Positions 61,945 through 64,000 of a stretch of DNA of 64,000 nt are shown piece by piece. Each line of letters opens with the position of its first letter. The stretch's first letter is position 1. Position numbers and translations under genes: made by a program. Below the pieces are notes generated by a model that saw only the letters and a list, made by a program, of their open reading frames with translations, ran no database searches and was not told the origin of the DNA. The stretch comes from Saltatorellus ferox (GTDB lineage Bacteria; Planctomycetota; UBA1135; GCA-002686595): positions 5,709,524 through 5,773,523 of the forward strand of contig CP036434.1 in assembly GCA_007751475.1 (NCBI GenBank). The letters run 5' to 3'.

Positions 61945-63591
61945 TCACTGAAACAGGATCGAGGTCCCGTTCGAGAAGTTCGACGTAGGACCCGTGGCGC
62001 TGGAGTCGCGGTGCCAGGCCTGGAAGTTCCAGGTGTCGCCGGCTGCGGTCGTCCGGAATCCCATCGGACCGGGGATCGCCTGAAGGTTGACGCCGAGCGA
62101 GATCATGCCGCTGGTGCCCGTGTTCTGGATCTGCCCTGGCCCGACGTAGCGGCCGATCGCGCCGGTCAAGCAGAGGTTGCCCGAGCTGCCCGCGGGGTTC
62201 ATGACGAAGCCCTGCACATCCGACACGATGAAGAACCCGAACGAGAGGAGCGGGAGGCCTGTCACCGAGAGCGTCACGTCGTTGGTGGCGACGATGCGCG
62301 AGCCTACCGCGGTGATCGAACTCGCCCCGCCTGTTGAGTTGGCGTTCGGCGTGCAGTAGGCCGTACCGATGCCGCCCGGTCCGATCGTTCCGTCCGAGAC
62401 GAGCAGGTCGTACTCGTTGCATCCGCTGCCGGAGAACATGTCGACTTCGATGATCAGGTTCTGACTGGCGCCCGTCGTGTTCGTGTAGGAAACCGTTTCG
62501 TTGTCCGTGGTGGAGAAGCCGACGGAGAGCGCGCCGGTTCCGGTGCCTTGACCTGCCACGTTCGTGTCACAGGCGACGTTTGGATCCCAGAGGTAGAGGT
62601 CCACGTCGGCGAAGAGGTCGATGAAGAAGATGGTCGCTTCGATCGTCTCGCCGTTCGCCACGGTGACGGCGTAGTAGTCGTTGTCCCCGTCCTCCACGCT
62701 GAGGCCCGTGTAGGTGCCGTTCGTGACGGCCGCAGCCGTCGTGCAGTCGTCGCTGTCTTCGAACGCGTCCGGGAAGCTGCAGTCCGGGTCGAAGGCGAGC
62801 CTGACGTTCATGTCATAGCTCAGGCAGCCGACTCCGGCCGCGGCGGGGTTGACGAAGACCTCGAAGCGGACCTGTTCGGGAGAGCCCGTGACGTTTTGAT
62901 AGGTGAAGCCGTCGGCAAACCACGTCGTCACGAGGTTGCAGCTCGAGTCGAACTGATTGAGGTCGAGATCGACGGTCGCCTCGTCGACGAGCGAGACCGA
63001 CAGGTACTGGCTCGGCTGCACCGTGATCGAGTAGAAGTCAGAGTCGGTGGTCGACGCGACGAGACCCGGGTAGTAGCCGGCTGGAACGGCGACCGACGTC
63101 GCGCAGGTATCGTTGTCTTCGAAGGCGTCGTCCGGCCCGGTGCAAGGATTCGCGATCTCGGTGGCGAGGAGCGTGCCCGCACCGGTGGCACCGTTGTAGC
63201 CGCCGACGCGAACGAAGTAAGAAGTGCCGGCCGCGGGGGCCAGGGCGGTGAGCGTGCTCTGGAGGCCGCACGCATCGTCATTGCACGAGAGGGACGTGAG
63301 AGCGCCGCAGGCGCCGCTGAAGATCTCCAGGGAGGTGTCGTAGCTGGAACCGCAGGTCTCGAAGGAGATCAAGCCACCGCCCGCGAGGGTGGAGGTGTAC
63401 TGGAACCAGAGGTCGGGCCCGCCGCTGGCGGCACAGGGCCAGACCTCGGCACTGAGCGTGGCGATCGTGGTGTCGAAGGCGACGGCGGCGCCGGAGGTGA
63501 GCGGGGTGGCGCCGACGCAATCGTCGGTGCCCTGTGCGAGCGCTGGGCTGGCCAACATGGCGGCCAGGAGGAAGGAAGGAGTCTTCATCAT
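61945..63591 (-). CDS. secreted protein with PPC-like domains and shared C-terminal module
   Basis: The 548-residue product has a signal peptide (SFLLAAMLASPALAQ). Residues ~20-410 hold three beta domains of pre-peptidase C-terminal (PPC) type: LWFQYTSTLAGGGLISFETCGSSYDTSLEIFSG, DAFEDNDTCATSVAVPAGYY with DSDFYSITVQPSQYL, and DAFEDSDDCTTAAAVTNGTY with DNDYYAVTVANGETI. The last ~138 residues form the module shared with the genes at 47781 and 63884. A surface or extracellular role is likely. Cys residues are paired in each domain. A doublet of ATG codons (63591/63588) starts it. Confidence 0.75.
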   Translation of the reverse strand: MMKTPSFLLAAMLASPALAQGTDDCVGATPLTSGAAVAFDTTIATLSAEVWPCAASGGPDLWFQYTSTLAGGGLISFETCGSSYDTSLEIFSGACGALTSLSCNDDACGLQSTLTALAPAAGTSYFVRVGGYNGATGAGTLLATEIANPCTGPDDAFEDNDTCATSVAVPAGYYPGLVASTTDSDFYSITVQPSQYLSVSLVDEATVDLDLNQFDSSCNLVTTWFADGFTYQNVTGSPEQVRFEVFVNPAAAGVGCLSYDMNVRLAFDPDCSFPDAFEDSDDCTTAAAVTNGTYTGLSVEDGDNDYYAVTVANGETIEATIFFIDLFADVDLYLWDPNVACDTNVAGQGTGTGALSVGFSTTDNETVSYTNTTGASQNLIIEVDMFSGSGCNEYDLLVSDGTIGPGGIGTAYCTPNANSTGGASSITAVGSRIVATNDVTLSVTGLPLLSFGFFIVSDVQGFVMNPAGSSGNLCLTGAIGRYVGPGQIQNTGTSGMISLGVNLQAIPGPMGFRTTAAGDTWNFQAWHRDSSATGPTSNFSNGTSILFQ

Positions 63592-63772
63592 CGAAGGGGG
63601 AGAAGGAGCCGGGAGCAGAACAGGAAGGGCCTGGCCAGCTGCGGAGAAACCGCGGGACCTGGACCCGTCCACTGTAGCTCTGCGAGGGGGAATTCGCGCC
63701 TCGCGGCATCCCTGGTCCTCTCGATCCGTCGGTCCCCCGATGGGATCGGCTCCGACGATCACCGAAACGAAG

Positions 63773-63806
63773 AGCGCCGCCCACCCCCGGAGGGGCGAGC
63801 GGCGCT
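63773..63806. terminator. terminator hairpin, copy of the 61835 type
   Basis: The stem AGCGCCGC (63773-63780) pairs with GCGGCGCT (63799-63806); inside it CCCC pairs with GGGG around a short loop. It lies just downstream of the edge gene's stop at 63884 on the minus strand. The sequence closely matches the core of the hairpin at 61835-61890. Confidence 0.7.
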
Positions 63807-63883
63807 TCCTATCCTTGAATGGTGCCCGGAAGGGGTCAGGTCAGGCAAGCCTGGCGCATCCCCCCATCACGCCACCGAATGGA

Positions 63884-64000
63884 TCACTGGAACGTGACCG
63901 AGGTGCCGTTCGAGAAGTTCGACGTGGCGGTCCCCATGTTGGAGTCACGGTGCCAGAGCTGGAAGTTCCAGGTGTCGCCGGGCGAGGTGGTCACGAAGCC
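63884..64000 (-). CDS. C-terminal end of a secreted protein with the shared module (cut by window edge)
   Basis: Only 38 residues are visible, ending with TGA at 63884-63886. They read GDTWNFQLWHRDS and TATSNFSNGTSVTFQ, almost the same as the end of the protein at 61945 (GDTWNFQAWHRDS, PTSNFSNGTSILFQ). The gene continues beyond the right edge. It is probably a tandem paralogue of the 61945 gene. Confidence 0.85.
   Translation of the reverse strand, partial: GFVTTSPGDTWNFQLWHRDSNMGTATSNFSNGTSVTFQ

Noticed and set aside
1..64000. tRNA, rRNA or insertion sequence
   Set aside because: No cloverleaf, ribosomal consensus or transposase with terminal repeats was recognised by eye; a covariance-model scan would be needed to be certain.

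Overview
The window is high-GC bacterial DNA, densely coded on both strands, and looks chromosomal. The gene content suggests a member of the Planctomycetota. ECF sigma factors are fused to a membrane segment and a long extracytoplasmic tail. Secreted proteins carry dockerin-like 'CNGNGIxD' calcium loops and a shared C-terminal module. Menaquinone is made by the futalosine route (mqnA, mqnC, mqnE). Several families typical of archaea or eukaryotes (Pus10, Tpt1/KptA, an SLC12-type transporter) sit beside ordinary bacterial housekeeping genes. This assignment is inferred from families; no rRNA, tRNA or mobile element was recognised.

Layout. 1-5.4 kb: a truncated ECF sigma factor, an ECF sigma factor with a long C-terminal extension, a Kdo/WaaP-type kinase and a KptA-like protein with a charged tail. 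5.5-10.7 kb: purE-purK, a small hypothetical, a rhodanese and a secreted phosphodiesterase/phosphatase. 10.7-16.9 kb: a membrane-anchored carboxypeptidase-regulatory-like protein, a Cys/Met-metabolism PLP enzyme, a FabZ-like dehydratase, a short Pus10-like pseudouridine synthase, lgt and an RNase HII-like protein. 16.9-26.7 kb: surface-glycan genes, including a nearly complete legionaminic-acid (nonulosonic acid) pathway: legB, legC, legG, ptmE-like, legF and legI, plus a PglD/NeuD acetyltransferase that can serve as legH. 26.7-36.6 kb: gamma-glutamyltransferase, a potassium-channel-like protein, an acyl-CoA ligase, glycyl-tRNA synthetase, an SLC12-like transporter and an aldehyde dehydrogenase. 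36.7-44 kb: a secreted dockerin-like protein, a probable selenocysteine-containing TlpA/thioredoxin protein, mqnC-mqnE, a GlcG/HbpS protein and two lipoproteins. 44-52.5 kb: a 153-bp palindrome, a second ECF fusion, a secreted protein, an FMN reductase, an RluA-type enzyme, an rRNA methyltransferase and a secreted protein made of Cys-Cys repeats. 52.9-64 kb: an HtrA protease, an FG-GAP protein, mqnA, two small membrane proteins, parC-parE and two secreted proteins with the shared C-terminal module.

The most unusual items are four. (1) A redoxin gene (38578-39819) has an in-frame TGA exactly where the first cysteine of the WCPPC active site should be, followed at once by a SECIS-like hairpin. 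(2) A secreted protein (51206-52483) carries 17 Cys-Cys pairs in ~18-residue repeats, partly arranged in a duplicated 111-residue block. (3) A near-perfect 153-bp palindrome (44214-44366) is built from 29-bp repeats. (4) A Pus10-type pseudouridine synthase (13917-14762) lacks room for the usual large N-terminal domain but keeps a four-cysteine knuckle.

Functionally, the surface-glycan block would make CMP-legionaminic acid or a close relative for the cell surface. The sigma-factor fusions may link envelope sensing to transcription. The secreted proteins with the common C-terminal module probably share one export or anchoring route. Overlapping ATGA/GTGA junctions indicate translational coupling in purE-purK, phosphatase-rhodanese, legB-C-G-ptmE-F, mqnC-mqnE and methyltransferase-RluA.
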